A stretch of DNA of 49,189 nt. Source: an uncultured Pelagibacteraceae bacterium. Lineage in GTDB: Bacteria; Pseudomonadota; Alphaproteobacteria; Pelagibacterales; Pelagibacteraceae. Position 1 is the stretch's first letter. Each line of letters starts with the position of its first letter. Positions 48,094 through 49,189 of the stretch are shown here, one piece after another. A model generated the notes under the pieces. It worked only from the letters and a program-made list of their open reading frames with translations. It did no database searches and was not told where the DNA came from. The stretch covers positions 1-49,189 of the forward strand of contig CACLPR010000007.1 in the NCBI GenBank assembly GCA_902608845.1, read 5' to 3'. A program made the position numbers and the translations under genes.

Positions 48094-49090
48094 GTTCGTT
48101 CGACCATCTTCCTTTAGCAGCTAAAGAACACATTTTAACTCTGTGGTTAAAAGTATTTTGTGTTGATTGTATATCTTTAGTATTTTTCGACCAAACTTTT
48201 AGAGCGTTTTGCTGTAAAGCTCTTCCGTATGAGTAAGTCATTATGAATTTAGTATCGTTATTTTGATTTATCAAATTTAGGTTTTCTGTAGCCTCTATTT
48301 CTGATTGGCCTCCAGATAAAAAAGCAATTCCTGGTACTTCAGTAGGAACTGAGTTTTTTAAACATTCTAGTGTTTTTTGAGAAACTTCCTCACTAGAGAT
48401 TTTATCATTTGAATGGTTGCCAGGTAATATCATATTTGGCTTTAAAATGATGCCTGTAAGATCAACATTATGCGATATTAATTCGTCAAAACATTTTTTT
48501 ATAACCTCTGATGTTTTTTTTAAACAAGTATCAGCTGAATGATCACCATCCATTAATATTTCTGGTTCGACTATTGGTACCATTTCACTTTCTTGCACTA
48601 AGGCTGAATAGCGCGCTAGTGCATGAGCATTACTGTTAATTGCTAATTTACTAGGATACTTGTCACCTATATTATAAACACCTCTCCATTTTGTAAATCT
48701 TGCCCCAAGTTCATAATATCTTTTTAATCTTTCTCTAAGTCCATCTAAGCCCTCAGTTATTTTTTCCTCAGAAGAATTTGCTAAATCTTTTGCGCCAGTA
48801 TCAACCTTTATTCCTGGCAGTGCACCAGAAGAGGAAATTAAATTAGGTATTGATTTTCCAAAACTTGTTGTTTGATTTATTGTTTCATCATAAAGGATTA
48901 CACCACCTATGTATTTTTTTAAACTTTGAGATGAAAAAAGAATTTCCCTAAATAAGAGTCTATTTTCTGGTGATGAGGTTATATTTACTGACTCAAGTCT
49001 TTTAGTCATCGTTCCATTACTTTCATCTGCAGCAAGAATACCTTTACCATCCGAAATTATCTTAAGAGCAATTTTATTAAGTTCTGACAT
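48080..49090 (-). CDS. Fructose-bisphosphate aldolase class I
   Basis: GKGILAADESNGTMTKRL; FTKWRGVYNIG; PIVEPEILMDGDHS; GIILKPNMILPG. Confidence 0.92.
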   Translation of the reverse strand: MSELNKIALKIISDGKGILAADESNGTMTKRLESVNITSSPENRLLFREILFSSQSLKKYIGGVILYDETINQTTSFGKSIPNLISSSGALPGIKVDTGAKDLANSSEEKITEGLDGLRERLKRYYELGARFTKWRGVYNIGDKYPSKLAINSNAHALARYSALVQESEMVPIVEPEILMDGDHSADTCLKKTSEVIKKCFDELISHNVDLTGIILKPNMILPGNHSNDKISSEEVSQKTLECLKNSVPTEVPGIAFLSGGQSEIEATENLNLINQNNDTKFIMTYSYGRALQQNALKVWSKNTKDIQSTQNTFNHRVKMCSLAAKGRWSNELENK

Positions 49091-49091
49091 A

Positions 49092-49189
49092 TCAATTTAA
49101 AGCAATTATACCAGGTAGTTTTTTGCCTTCAAGATATTCTAAAAAAGCTCCACCAGCGGTTGAAACAAAATTAAATTTATGAATAACTT
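49092..49189 (-). CDS. pgk: Phosphoglycerate kinase, C-terminal fragment (truncated by window)
   Basis: Reverse translation [31 protein letters not shown] matches the Pgk C-terminus. Confidence 0.8.
   Translation of the reverse strand, partial: VIHKFNFVSTAGGAFLEYLEGKKLPGIIALN

Noticed and set aside
1-49189. CRISPR arrays, IS elements, prophage or integrase genes
   Set aside because: No regularly spaced repeats and no transposase, integrase or phage structural motifs recognised in the ORFs or sequence.

Overview
This is a very AT-rich window that looks like a Pelagibacter/SAR11-type alphaproteobacterial genome. From about 1 to 41 kb it is a surface-polysaccharide island. It ends at a stand-alone 5S rRNA gene (~40.93-41.05 kb). 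Streamlined core genes follow: epimerase, rpmJ, pntA/pntAB/pntB, tRNA-fMet, rpsU, a DUF1013/TrcR-like gene, rpmE, suhB, efp, thiE, class I FBA and a partial pgk. This matches the known SAR11 layout in which hypervariable region 2 separates 5S from 16S-23S. The island encodes a heptose-type module with a domain-inverted HldE-like protein, a PDH-E1 alpha/beta + transaldolase-like + NeuB-like operon, and a legionaminate-like gene set. It also has a 12-gene minus-strand operon (7.7-17.9 kb) that combines LuxC/LuxE-like acyl reduction, an AMP ligase, ACP, FabZ/FabG-like enzymes, a radical SAM/SPASM protein, a split transketolase, a sugar O/N-acyltransferase and a CMP-sugar synthetase. I consider that operon the best candidate for an undescribed pathway. 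Other content: an ABC flippase, Wzy- and WaaL-like proteins, a second aminotransferase/split-transketolase cassette, and a UDP-L-FucNAc-type cassette with a WecA-like initiating transferase. Seven single-base homopolymer indels break five island genes; they could be sequencing errors, phase variation, slippage or decay. I saw no transposase, integrase or CRISPR array.
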